Assembly: GCA_021817355.1 (NCBI GenBank)
Contig: JAKAVI010000070.1
Span: forward strand, 1-7,536
Reading direction: 5' to 3'
Source: Pseudomonadota bacterium
Lineage (GTDB): Bacteria; Pseudomonadota; Alphaproteobacteria; Micropepsales; Micropepsaceae
Length of the DNA: 7,536 nt
The notes under the pieces were generated by a model, which made no database searches, had not been told where the DNA came from, and saw nothing but the letters and a program-made list of their open reading frames with translations. Below are positions 1-5,048 of this stretch, in pieces. The number at the start of each line of letters is the position of its first letter. Positions within the stretch are counted from its first letter, which is position 1. A program made the translations under genes and the position numbers.

Positions 1-156
1 ATCTGCAAGGAACTCGGGGGTAAAGTCCTCATCCGGCCCCGTGGCGCCCGGAAGTGGCCGTCCATTGGCCTTCCAACCGGGGCGCCGGTAATAGGCGCGC
101 CAGTTATTATGCCGGTCTTTGAACAGGTTGACGTGCCGGATCTCGCCCCGTGCCAT
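1..156 (-). CDS. int: Phage integrase (tyrosine recombinase), N-terminal part
   Basis: Only the first 52 codons are inside the window; the gene runs off the left edge. The start is the ATG at 156-154, preceded by a GAGGAA ribosome binding site about 5 nt away and lying 7 nt after the stop of the gene before it. The visible protein begins MARGEIRHVNLFKDRHNNWR and continues with a YYRRPGWK segment, a GRPLPGATGP turn and FTPEFLAD. This is the usual opening of alphaproteobacterial phage integrases: a basic, aromatic N-terminal domain that binds arm sites, with a GLPG-like turn and an 'EF' helix start. The catalytic Arg-His-Arg-Tyr domain would be outside the window, so catalysis cannot be confirmed. 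Members of this family insert and excise prophages at att sites. The identification is by recognised style of the N-terminus and by its position at the end of a phage early operon. Confidence 0.78.
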   Translation of the reverse strand, partial: MARGEIRHVNLFKDRHNNWRAYYRRPGWKANGRPLPGATGPDEDFTPEFLAD

Positions 157-163
157 GGCTTCC

Positions 164-421
164 TCACTCATCGAACGGGTTATCCTCGTCATCGTCGGAG
201 GCAAGAGTCAAACCGGCACCCGCAGGGGTTATGATCCTGACGCTACCGGGTCGGGCTTCAAGGGCTGCGATTTCCACCCCTAGGGCCTTGGCCAAAGCCG
301 CCAGCCTGTCGATCTCACGCTGCGCCAGCTTGGGCCGTGATGCGTGGCGCGAGCGCCCCTTACGCAGCCTTTCAAGGTGCGTTATGGCAGGCGTGGACAG
401 ATTGGACCCGGACGGCTTCAC
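164..421 (-). CDS. Small basic phage protein (85 aa), function unknown
   Basis: An 85-residue protein starting with GTG at 421-419, which overlaps the upstream stop codon as GTGA. This coupling decides the start. The sequence has a basic front (LERLRKGRSRHASRPKLAQ), a predicted helix (REIDRLAALAKALGVEIAAL, about residues 35-54), a short strand-like GSVRIITPAG and an acidic tail (SDDDEDNPFDE). It resembles small hypothetical proteins that often sit directly before integrases in alphaproteobacterial prophages. No enzyme motif is visible. The basic head with acidic tail would suit a DNA-associated accessory factor, perhaps an excisionase-like helper given its position beside int, but no recognisable HTH supports that. 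The integrase begins 7 nt downstream, so the two are almost certainly co-translated. Confidence 0.7.
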   Translation of the reverse strand: MKPSGSNLSTPAITHLERLRKGRSRHASRPKLAQREIDRLAALAKALGVEIAALEARPGSVRIITPAGAGLTLASDDDEDNPFDE

Positions 422-903
422 CGGAATAGGGCCTCCACATATTCGATCAATTCAGGAGCGGGTCTAAACCATTCGCCATTGAGGCGGTGATCTGCAAAAC
501 GCGCGTGCAAAGCCCGCTCATCAGCAAGAGAACCCGCAATTTTTCCTATTAGCTCAACTGGCTCCGGGCAATCCGTCATGATGGTGCCAATCCGCTTGTT
601 TGGCACGCGCGTAAAGCCAATCTTTATGTAGCCGCTGAGTTTGGCGCGCACGAAATAGACCCACTCGCGGCGAGGTTTGTCTTCCTTTGCCACACTTGAG
701 GGTGCAGCCTTGTGCATCGTGACGACGCCTCCGGGGGCAAAACTTAATTCCATTCCATGCTTATCTGCGACGCGCAGCATCATTCCTATCTGTTCATCCG
801 TCAAAGTTCCAAAAACAGATCGGCCATTTCGTGCATATTTCATGCGGCTATCTTGCTGCCGGTTAAGGTCGGCCTCGGTGAAGGTGGCGGGACGGCGGCT
901 CAT
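418..903 (-). CDS. GIY-YIG nuclease-like protein of the T5orf172/MUG113 type
   Basis: A 161-residue protein whose ATG (903-901) overlaps the upstream stop as ATGA. The C-terminal half, about residues 80-160, carries the T5orf172-type GIY-YIG pattern: WVYFVRAKLSGYIKIGFT, in which V82-Y83-F84 takes the place of GIY and I93-K94-I95-G96 that of YIG. It continues with an R104 region, E129 followed by H133 and F136, and GEWF at 143-146. These match conserved positions of the family, which are metal-dependent DNA endonucleases or relatives of unknown target. The N-terminal part is different: it opens with RRPATFTEADLNR, a motif common at the start of other alphaproteobacterial phage proteins, then has a helical segment and a GMELSFAPGGVVTMHKAAP strand region. 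A basic linker (KEDKPRR) precedes the nuclease fold. The protein is therefore probably two-domain. Activity is inferred, not shown. Confidence 0.85.
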   Translation of the reverse strand: MSRRPATFTEADLNRQQDSRMKYARNGRSVFGTLTDEQIGMMLRVADKHGMELSFAPGGVVTMHKAAPSSVAKEDKPRREWVYFVRAKLSGYIKIGFTRVPNKRIGTIMTDCPEPVELIGKIAGSLADERALHARFADHRLNGEWFRPAPELIEYVEALFR

Positions 904-2474
904 CTTGCCTTTCCTGCCATAAGCTGCGCCCGTGTAGGCAGTCGCAGTGGTTCCATTGGGTCACGCTCTGGAAGCGTTCCCTTCTTTGGACCATGTGCAA
1001 TGAAGACAACTGTTTTTTCTTTGGCCGCTGGAGCCCAGCACAGACCGCATGACCCGCAGCACGCGGTCTTCCCGGTTTGCGCCGGGCAGACGATGCCTTC
1101 GGGAACGGTTGACGCTTCAGGAGTGTGCCATATTGTGGTGACGCCCTGTGCCGCGGACGCATCGGATGAGAAGCGTATTGCAAAGCGATCCCAATGCGCA
1201 TCGGAAATCTTAGCCAGGGCACTCCCGATTTCACTGTCACGCGGCCATGCCGTGTAGCCAAAGACATGCAGGGCCGGGAACAGATCAAGAAATGATGCCC
1301 ATTCCTCCACGTATTCCTTGCTGAAGAAGTCACCTAAAACGTGGAGCCGAACTACAAATCCTCGCGGAAACTCGTCTTGAAGGTCTGTAAGCTCCGCGTG
1401 CAGAACCGGGATAAGCATTTCATCATTGCGGTGACGACGGGCTAGTTGCATTCCGTTCCCGTAGCAGGTGCGCCAATGGAAGCACGACTTCGGGCACGTA
1501 GCGCGCTCCTCAAGTGAGAGCTGATAGATAGGAAAGCTCGACCATGGCCCTTTGGTCACATGGGAGCCAAGTTTGCGCGAGTGTTCGCCAGACACAAGCA
1601 GTTGAGGAGAGTCGCCAGGGCTAATAACAGTGCTTGGAAACAGGGTCCGCGCCTCACGGACTGCGGGGTGGGAAGCATCTAAGCCATTTACCCTCTCGGG
1701 CGATGTTTCGCGTAGGTCTGTGAACCTACGCTTTGGCATGTCTGATAATGTCTCCGTCACGAGTTTCCACCCCTCACTGCGGACAGTTTCTATTGTCTCG
1801 CCCGGGGGCAGCTTGCGGCGCAGCTTGCATATAAATACGTCGAGTATCTTCTTGTCTGGCCCGTCATCTGACAGCCCATAGAGCACCGTGTAAATCGCCT
1901 CTTTGGATGCGAAGCCTTTCTGCTTCAACAGCTGATAGATGGCGCCCTCTTTTTTTGTAAGACCAAAGTCACCACCTAGCGGGCTTTCATTTTCCGTCGC
2001 GGCCCGCAGAAGGGTGCGCAAATTGTCGATGATGTCTAGCGCGTCCTCTAGGCGCTGAGGATAATATTCGGGGTCAAGGCTGCGCTCCATTAGGCGATCT
2101 GCATCGGGTGCTTTTTTTGCCGCCGCCGCAGTGATCGGTAATTGTTCTTCCTGCTTGGCTGACGTGTAGGGTCTGACTGTCAGCTTTTGCGATGCCAGAC
2201 CAATCGCGCCCCCGGAGTTTGAAACAACACGCACGCGCACAGTTCTAATCATGTCGCGGGCGGTTCCGACGCGGTATGCCTCCGCAGCCTTCTTGTCGTC
2301 CCACTCAAAATACGGATGCAGTGGAGAGTTCTCGGAGTGTGCGACTTCAACAACCGCGCGAGCCGTGACGGGGCCAGCTTTTGCCATTTCGGCTAGAACT
2401 GGCCCTATCACTTTGGCGTCAGAGTTTGTAAGGCCGTTTGAGCCCTTCACAAAATATGTGTGCTGTTCGGACAT
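900..2474 (-). CDS. Three-module protein: phage N-terminal domain, winged helix, GP88-like domain (524 aa)
   Basis: One uninterrupted 524-codon frame. Residues 1-105 resemble a widespread alphaproteobacterial phage protein (GLTNSDAKVIGPVL near the start, then SPLHPYFEWDDKKAAEAYR at 50-68 and a basic helix to about 82). Residues about 135-160 (YYPQRLEDALDIIDNLRTLL) form a likely coiled helix. Residues 170-240 read as an OmpR/PhoB-type winged helix: GLTKKEGAIYQLL, KEAIYTVLYG, DKKILDVFICKLRRKL as recognition helix, then TIETVRSEGWKLV as wing. There is no receiver domain. Residues 246-524 look like a GP88-type phage protein, with VNGLDASHPAVREARTLFPS, C327-x3-C331-x5-C337 followed by YGN, VRLHVLGDFFS at 375-385, GYTAW and a terminal cluster C463, C472, C473, C476, C479. 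Its role is unknown; DNA binding plus a metal or Fe-S site is inferred. M246 may be an internal start. The stop overlaps the next gene as ATGA. Confidence 0.85.
   Translation of the reverse strand: MSEQHTYFVKGSNGLTNSDAKVIGPVLAEMAKAGPVTARAVVEVAHSENSPLHPYFEWDDKKAAEAYRVGTARDMIRTVRVRVVSNSGGAIGLASQKLTVRPYTSAKQEEQLPITAAAAKKAPDADRLMERSLDPEYYPQRLEDALDIIDNLRTLLRAATENESPLGGDFGLTKKEGAIYQLLKQKGFASKEAIYTVLYGLSDDGPDKKILDVFICKLRRKLPPGETIETVRSEGWKLVTETLSDMPKRRFTDLRETSPERVNGLDASHPAVREARTLFPSTVISPGDSPQLLVSGEHSRKLGSHVTKGPWSSFPIYQLSLEERATCPKSCFHWRTCYGNGMQLARRHRNDEMLIPVLHAELTDLQDEFPRGFVVRLHVLGDFFSKEYVEEWASFLDLFPALHVFGYTAWPRDSEIGSALAKISDAHWDRFAIRFSSDASAAQGVTTIWHTPEASTVPEGIVCPAQTGKTACCGSCGLCWAPAAKEKTVVFIAHGPKKGTLPERDPMEPLRLPTRAQLMAGKAR
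1710..1731. other. Perfect 8-bp inverted repeat inside the 524-aa ORF
   Basis: GCGTAGGT and ACCTACGC flank a 6-nt loop, giving a perfect 8-bp stem in the transcript. It starts 5 nt after the in-frame internal ATG at 1739-1737 (residue M246), where the winged helix ends and the GP88-like part begins. No T-run follows, so it is not an intrinsic terminator. It may be a translational element or a DNA-binding site, or it may be chance. Confidence 0.5.
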
Positions 2475-2755
2475 TTACCTACCTGCCTTACCAACCGCTC
2501 CCAAGCATGACTCGCCTCAATGCACCTGACCTGCCTCACCAGAGCGCACCACGCCTATCGAGACGCCACCTAACCTCGCCTGCCAAACCGAACCTTGCGA
2601 GACCGGTGCACAAGTGAACGGACCACAGGCTACCTTACCTGCCAAAACCAACCTTGCGAGACCGTCCACGATGTGACGGACCACATGGTGCCATGCCTGC
2701 CAAACCGAACCCTGCGCCACCTTAAGCACCGTTCCGAGCCCCACCTTGCGGAGCG
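2475..2755. other. Non-coding gap between the 214-aa and 524-aa genes
   Basis: This 281-bp stretch is the longest gene-free interval in the window. It is filled by degenerate repeats (described separately) that are C/A-rich on the plus strand and G/T-rich in the direction of transcription. One frame stays open across it for 75 codons from a GTG, but the repeat period (48-59 bp) mostly breaks the reading frame and the product looks like translated repeat, so it is not called. The last unit supplies the AGGTAGG that serves as ribosome binding site for the 524-aa gene. No convincing -35/-10 pair or T-tailed terminator was seen. Confidence 0.7.
2482..2755 (-). repeat. Degenerate tandem repeat tract, period about 48-59 bp
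   Basis: On the plus strand CCTGCC recurs at 2482, 2530, 2579, 2638 and 2696, spaced 48, 49, 59 and 58 bp. The three later units are closest. The units at 2579 and 2638 share CCTGCCAAA, then AACC-TTGCGAGACCG, then a spacer, then ACGGACCACA; by eye about three quarters of the positions match. The unit at 2696 matches the 2579 unit in 19 of its first 20 bases and then diverges. A half-unit (CCACCTTGCGGAG) lies at 2741. In the transcribed direction the core reads TCTCGCAAGGTT, then GGTTTGGCAGG. The unit at 2638 also contains a small hairpin, CCGTC-ACATCGTG-GACGG. Units differ too much and lack uniform spacers, so this is not a CRISPR array. Possible roles are protein-binding iterons, a structured RNA or a recombination-prone spacer. 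Confidence 0.75.
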
Positions 2756-3400
2756 TTACGCCGCCTTCCTTCGGCGCCCCTTGGGCGCTTGGGATTCTTG
2801 AATATCAGCAACCTCTTCAATTTCGTCGTCCGCTGCGCAATGAAAGCGACCAAACTGACCATCACGCTCGGGACGCCACTCGCCCACGCCGACACCAAAG
2901 CCTGCGGTATTGAGAAGGTTCATAATCTGCTCGATGCTAAGAGCCCGCGTGTTGTAAGAAATCTCAAGGTCCGCAGACCATGGCCAGAACTCCGCGCGAT
3001 AGCGAATGTCGGCGACGCCCATTCCAATTCTCACCATGTCTTCACGCATTGTCGGCGCCGGGCCGATGATGGGAACCAAATCACCTAAGATATGGAACGC
3101 CTGCCGGGCAGCCACCTTTGTAACGCCAGCGATAGAGGTGCAAGCCGTCACGGCCGCAGCTTTGAACCCGATAGCCGGGAATCCAGGGCGTCCGTCATCT
3201 AGGCGGTGAATACTGTCCTCAAAGTCTCGCTGCGGGTCTTTTGCCTCGCGGCCTTGGGTTGCTTTCTTCTGCTGCTTCATGCGCATCATTTCTTTGGCCT
3301 TGTCCGACCACTTGTGCATGATCAAAGGGCTATCCCCGATCACGCGAATACGCACGCGCTGGATTTCAAGTTTCGGTAATTCAATGATTGTGTCTGCCAT
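2756..3400 (-). CDS. Conserved 214-aa phage protein with Gly-rich GEWRPE motif
   Basis: The start is decided by a strong AAGGAGA (3406-3412) 5 nt before the ATG. The N-terminus has a strand-like segment (EIQRVRIRVIGDSPLIMHKW, about 12-31), followed by a Lys/Met-rich helix (KAKEMMRMKQQKKATQGREA), an acidic region, DGRPGFPAIGFKAAAVTAC (69-87), TKVAARQAFHI, and near the end AGFGVGVGEWRPERDGQFGR (166-185). The tail is acidic then basic (KGRRRKAA). I recognise this as a conserved hypothetical protein of alphaproteobacterial phages, not as a named enzyme. The order of an 'IxGxxPLIxHKW' strand, an 'AFK.A...A' helix and a late Gly-rich loop is reminiscent of RAMP/Cas7-like ferredoxin folds, which bind RNA, but this is a weak impression. 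It is the last gene before the repeat tract. Confidence 0.82.
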   Translation of the reverse strand: MADTIIELPKLEIQRVRIRVIGDSPLIMHKWSDKAKEMMRMKQQKKATQGREAKDPQRDFEDSIHRLDDGRPGFPAIGFKAAAVTACTSIAGVTKVAARQAFHILGDLVPIIGPAPTMREDMVRIGMGVADIRYRAEFWPWSADLEISYNTRALSIEQIMNLLNTAGFGVGVGEWRPERDGQFGRFHCAADDEIEEVADIQESQAPKGRRRKAA

Positions 3401-3405
3401 TCTCT

Positions 3406-3412
3406 TCTCCTT
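3406..3412 (-). promoter_or_regulatory. Strong ribosome binding site for the 214-aa gene
   Basis: AAGGAGA sits 5 nt before the ATG at 3400, in a 53-bp gap. This gene is therefore one of the few that does not rely on overlap with an upstream gene for initiation. Confidence 0.8.
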
Positions 3413-3453
3413 CGTTTTAACGGTATGCGTTTGTCATATTCTTTGTCGGCGGC

Positions 3454-3624
3454 TCATCCCACAGCCTCTCCGTTCTTGGGGGTGGCGCGCCATCTTTGAA
3501 AAACCGGACGCACGCAAACCACGCAGGCTTTATCCCTTACCGGGCGCCCGCAAATGAGTTTCAGAAGATCCAGTACCGTTAGCTCCACGCGGTCTGAGAA
3601 AAATGCGCTTGGCGTCCACTTCAT
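3454..3624 (-). CDS. Small 56-aa phage protein, function unknown
   Basis: A 56-codon frame starting at the ATG at 3624-3622, which shares two bases with the stop of the gene before it (ATGA). The protein starts MKWTPSAFFSDRVELTVLDL and has a middle LLKLICGRPVRDKACVVCV, ending NGEAVG. The 'VELTVLDLLKLICGRPVR' pattern is like short phage proteins of the form 'strand, helix, GRPV', which occur throughout early regions of alphaproteobacterial prophages. Two cysteines (C34, C37 in CVVC) plus C25 could bind metal or be incidental. The start has only a GGGG-like upstream site, so translation probably depends on coupling. Support comes from exact overlap and filling of an otherwise empty interval, and from the family-like sequence; function cannot be assigned. 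Confidence 0.65.
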   Translation of the reverse strand: MKWTPSAFFSDRVELTVLDLLKLICGRPVRDKACVVCVRPVFQRWRATPKNGEAVG

Positions 3625-3839
3625 CTGCGGCCCCGCCGGCAGATGATCGCCTGCACGGGCTCGTCTGGCCTAAGAGGTGGCAACCCTTCGCGGCTGCGCA
3701 ATTCGTTGGCCAGCTCGCGTATTGCAGCTTCGTCACGTCTCATGGCTTCTGCTTCCTTGGCAGATCGCGCTTCACGCTCTGCCTTCTGGCGTTCGCTATA
3801 GGCTTTTGCCTTATCCATGTCGGATGGGAAGCGGGGCAT
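3621..3839 (-). CDS. 72-aa charged coiled-coil-like protein, unknown
   Basis: A 72-residue, highly charged protein. The ATG at 3839-3837 overlaps the upstream TAA (TAATG). Residues 8-50 are rich in Ala, Lys, Arg and Glu (MDKAKAYSERQKAEREARSA, then a second helix with AIRELANELR) and should form one or two long helices. The tail is Pro-rich (GLPPLRPDEPVQ), then IICRRGRR. I do not recognise it as a named family. Its neighbours are a DnaJ-type zinc-finger protein and a 56-aa protein, and all three overlap, so they are expected to be translated together. Low-complexity helices make any homology claim weak. Confidence 0.6.
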   Translation of the reverse strand: MPRFPSDMDKAKAYSERQKAEREARSAKEAEAMRRDEAAIRELANELRSREGLPPLRPDEPVQAIICRRGRR

Positions 3840-4123
3840 TAGGTGTACGCTCCACGGGCGGCTGCAAGACGCTTCTGGCAGTCGATCTGCCGATCAAGAT
3901 AACCAGTCCCATCGCAACCACGACAATCACCGCCTTTACGCACACCTGAGCCACCACATTCTTTGCAATAGCCGGGGTGACACGGTGCAGGCGGATAGAT
4001 CACGTCGCGTTGCCAGCCTTCTGTATATTCGTCAATGTCGATCAGAACGCCATTAACGCACTCAATGTCCGAGCCCATCCAGCCATTGTTGCAGTGGGGG
4101 CAGCGAGTTGATGATGTGCTCAT
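3839..4123 (-). CDS. Small zinc-finger protein with DnaJ-type CxxCxGxG motifs (94 aa)
   Basis: Residues 53-60 read CKECGGSG and 67-74 read CRGCDGTG, the paired CxxCxGxG pattern of the DnaJ central zinc-binding region. An extra CPHCNNGW lies at 8-15 and further cysteines at C22, C48 and C82. With two to three zinc sites in 94 residues and no J-domain (no HPD), it is not a DnaJ chaperone. It resembles the small Cys-rich proteins common in phage early regions, which probably act in protein or nucleic-acid contacts. The start chosen is the ATG at 4123-4121, overlapping the upstream TGA as TGATG; a GTG one codon earlier would add a single residue. The stop TAA overlaps the next ATG. Confidence 0.75.
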   Translation of the reverse strand: MSTSSTRCPHCNNGWMGSDIECVNGVLIDIDEYTEGWQRDVIYPPAPCHPGYCKECGGSGVRKGGDCRGCDGTGYLDRQIDCQKRLAAARGAYT

Positions 4124-4413
4124 CACTCACCGCCCTTCAGGAAAGGGCGCAGAGCGGCGTCAATCCGACGATTGTAGCAACTGCACTCTGTGCCTAGCAC
4201 AAACAAGTCGCACTCATCGTGGTGCGGTGCCGAATTTGCCGCCTCCACCAGCGCCTTTATAGCGTCGGGCTCGGGTGCAGCGGAGAGCATGGCTTTCCAC
4301 ATCGCCCGTACACGCGGGTACGGGCATTTCTCATCCATAAAATTACGGATTTGTGCGGCGCCTTCACGCAACATCGCCTCAGTCGGCTCTTTCGGTACGA
4401 GTGTGTGGGTCAT
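4123..4413 (-). CDS. 96-aa phage early protein, unknown
   Basis: It opens MTHTLVPKEPTEAMLREGAA, a pattern ('P.EPTEAML.AG', followed by an 'AMLSAAP' segment at about 42-48) seen at the start of many small phage hypothetical proteins. The second half has ALVEAANSAPHHDECDL then CSCYN and a closing helix (RRIDAALRPFL), where H64, H65, C68, C78 and C80 could bind metal. The ATG overlaps the stop of the DUF3850 gene as ATGA, fixing the start. The frame ends KGGE with a TGA that overlaps the next start. Its function is not known; the two halves each resemble separate short phage motifs, so it may be a fusion of two tiny modules. Confidence 0.72.
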   Translation of the reverse strand: MTHTLVPKEPTEAMLREGAAQIRNFMDEKCPYPRVRAMWKAMLSAAPEPDAIKALVEAANSAPHHDECDLFVLGTECSCYNRRIDAALRPFLKGGE

Positions 4414-4721
4414 GGGTTCTGCTCCAGCCCGAGAACAACATATCCAGGCTCAATTCCAAATTGACCGCCAGTAAGGACGTAGATGATCGTTCGTTCAATA
4501 CAGTCAACCTTTTGCCCCGTTGGGTAAGAAGAAACGACCGATCCCTCGTTGTCCATGAACCCGTAGGAATGACCGCCCCGGCGACATTTTCCATACCTAC
4601 ACAAACGCAACTTGTCTCCCTTCTGGAAGCCACGGTCATCGCGGCGCACTTCAAAGGTCTTTTCACCGGACTTTAGAGCGTCCATATATTCGTGTTCGAC
4701 TTTGAGGGTGTGAGTTTTCAT
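4410..4721 (-). CDS. DUF3850 protein, ASCH/PUA-like fold (103 aa)
   Basis: The N-terminus MKTHTLKVEHEYMDALKSGE, followed at once by KTFEVRRDDRGFQKGDKLRL, is diagnostic. It contains the ASCH-like 'GxKxxExR' (G19, K21, E24, R26) and the 'F.kGD.L.L' strand, and it ends with YVLTGGQFGI then GYVVLGL. DUF3850 proteins belong to the ASCH/PUA superfamily, whose members bind RNA or modified nucleotides; the phage members have no settled role. Residues 44-74 (Gly/Arg/Ser-rich, with C46 and C74) look longer than the usual core and may be an insertion loop. The frame is open far upstream, but the start is set by this conserved N-terminus and by the AGGAG-rich leader just before the ATG. The gene before it ends 14 nt away. 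Confidence 0.88.
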   Translation of the reverse strand: MKTHTLKVEHEYMDALKSGEKTFEVRRDDRGFQKGDKLRLCRYGKCRRGGHSYGFMDNEGSVVSSYPTGQKVDCIERTIIYVLTGGQFGIEPGYVVLGLEQNP

Positions 4722-4734
4722 CACTCCTGCTCCT
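4719..4734 (-). repeat. 16-nt start-region direct repeat, copy 1
   Basis: In the transcribed direction AGGAGCAGGAGTGATG covers the ribosome binding site and start codon of the DUF3850 gene. It is identical to the stretch at 5033-5048 before the Cys-rich 99-aa gene. Confidence 0.85.
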
Positions 4735-4735
4735 A

Positions 4736-5035
4736 TTAATCCGTCACATGGCGCCAGTTGCGCGACACATAGCGGCCTGTGCTCTCGAACTCGTCCCACA
4801 CACTTTGCGGGGCTGACCACGAATCCACGCCGCGCGCTTTGGTCTCCTTTGGCTCTTGAAGAGTCGCTTCGCACCTTCCGCAGACTGTCCGTTCCTCGGT
4901 GACGCGCATACACACGCCCATCCGTCGCTCTTCCCACGTGGTCTTGCGCATCACGTTCTGGGACTGCCGCACTTCGCGGTGACCAACTCGACCGCACTTC
5001 GCGGACGGATTGAAAAGCTCTTTTAGCCAACGCAT
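4736..5035 (-). CDS. Small Cys-rich phage protein, likely zinc ribbon (99 aa)
   Basis: A 99-residue protein beginning MRWLKELFNPSAKCGRVGHR. C14 and H19 (KCGRVGH) and later C42, then C52-x2-C55 (VCGRCEA) give a four- to five-ligand zinc site. This arrangement, with 'KCGxxGH' near an amphipathic start and a distal CxxC, recurs in small phage early proteins of unknown job. The C-terminal third (VDSWSAPQSVWDEFESTGRY, ending NWRHVTD) is aromatic and acidic. The start is the ATG at 5035-5033, which overlaps the upstream TGA (TGATG) and sits behind AGGAGCAGGAG; a GTG one codon before is possible. Binding of zinc and perhaps nucleic acid is inferred only. Confidence 0.75.
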   Translation of the reverse strand: MRWLKELFNPSAKCGRVGHREVRQSQNVMRKTTWEERRMGVCMRVTEERTVCGRCEATLQEPKETKARGVDSWSAPQSVWDEFESTGRYVSRNWRHVTD

Positions 5036-5048
5036 CACTCCTGCTCCT
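5033..5048 (-). repeat. 16-nt start-region direct repeat, copy 2
   Basis: This is identical to 4719-4734 and here also encodes the last residues (KEQE-stop) of the upstream gene. It holds two AGGAG Shine-Dalgarno-like cores and the ATG of the 99-aa gene. Confidence 0.85.

Noticed and set aside
1..156. attP or attL site next to the integrase
   Set aside because: The integrase is cut by the window edge; any att site would be beyond it, and no paired core repeat was seen here.
757..1257. 166-codon open frame on the plus strand
   Set aside because: It lies antisense to the 524-aa and GIY-YIG genes, with no recognisable domain and no ribosome binding site; it is a shadow.
2517..2744. 75-codon open frame across the repeat tract on the minus strand
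   Set aside because: It begins at a GTG without a clear ribosome binding site, its product is translated repeat, and the repeat period shifts frame between units, so it is unlikely to be a gene.
2482..2755. CRISPR array
   Set aside because: Units are diverged, period varies from 48 to 59 bp, and there is no constant direct repeat with unique spacers or cas gene.
2690..2755. Intrinsic terminator after the 214-aa gene
   Set aside because: Short stems such as CCGTC/GACGG exist in the repeat tract but none is followed by a T-run in the transcribed direction.
3417..3457. Two chained micro-ORFs (MSRRQRI and MTNAYR) with ATGA overlaps before the 214-aa gene
   Set aside because: At 6-7 codons they are expected by chance, and the 214-aa gene has its own strong ribosome binding site, so coupling is not needed.
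3483..3492. 10-bp palindrome TGGCGCGCCA (a GGCGCGCC core also occurs near position 94)
   Set aside because: Short GC palindromes are expected in GC-rich coding sequence, and neither copy is at a gene boundary.
3811..3819. DnaA-box-like TTATCCATG
   Set aside because: It matches only 7 of 9 bases, is single and lies inside a coding region.
4722..5030. Upstream extension of the DUF3850 frame (to 206 aa)
   Set aside because: The conserved domain starts at MKTHTLKV with AGGAG just before; the extension overlaps the Cys-rich 99-aa gene entirely and looks non-protein-like.
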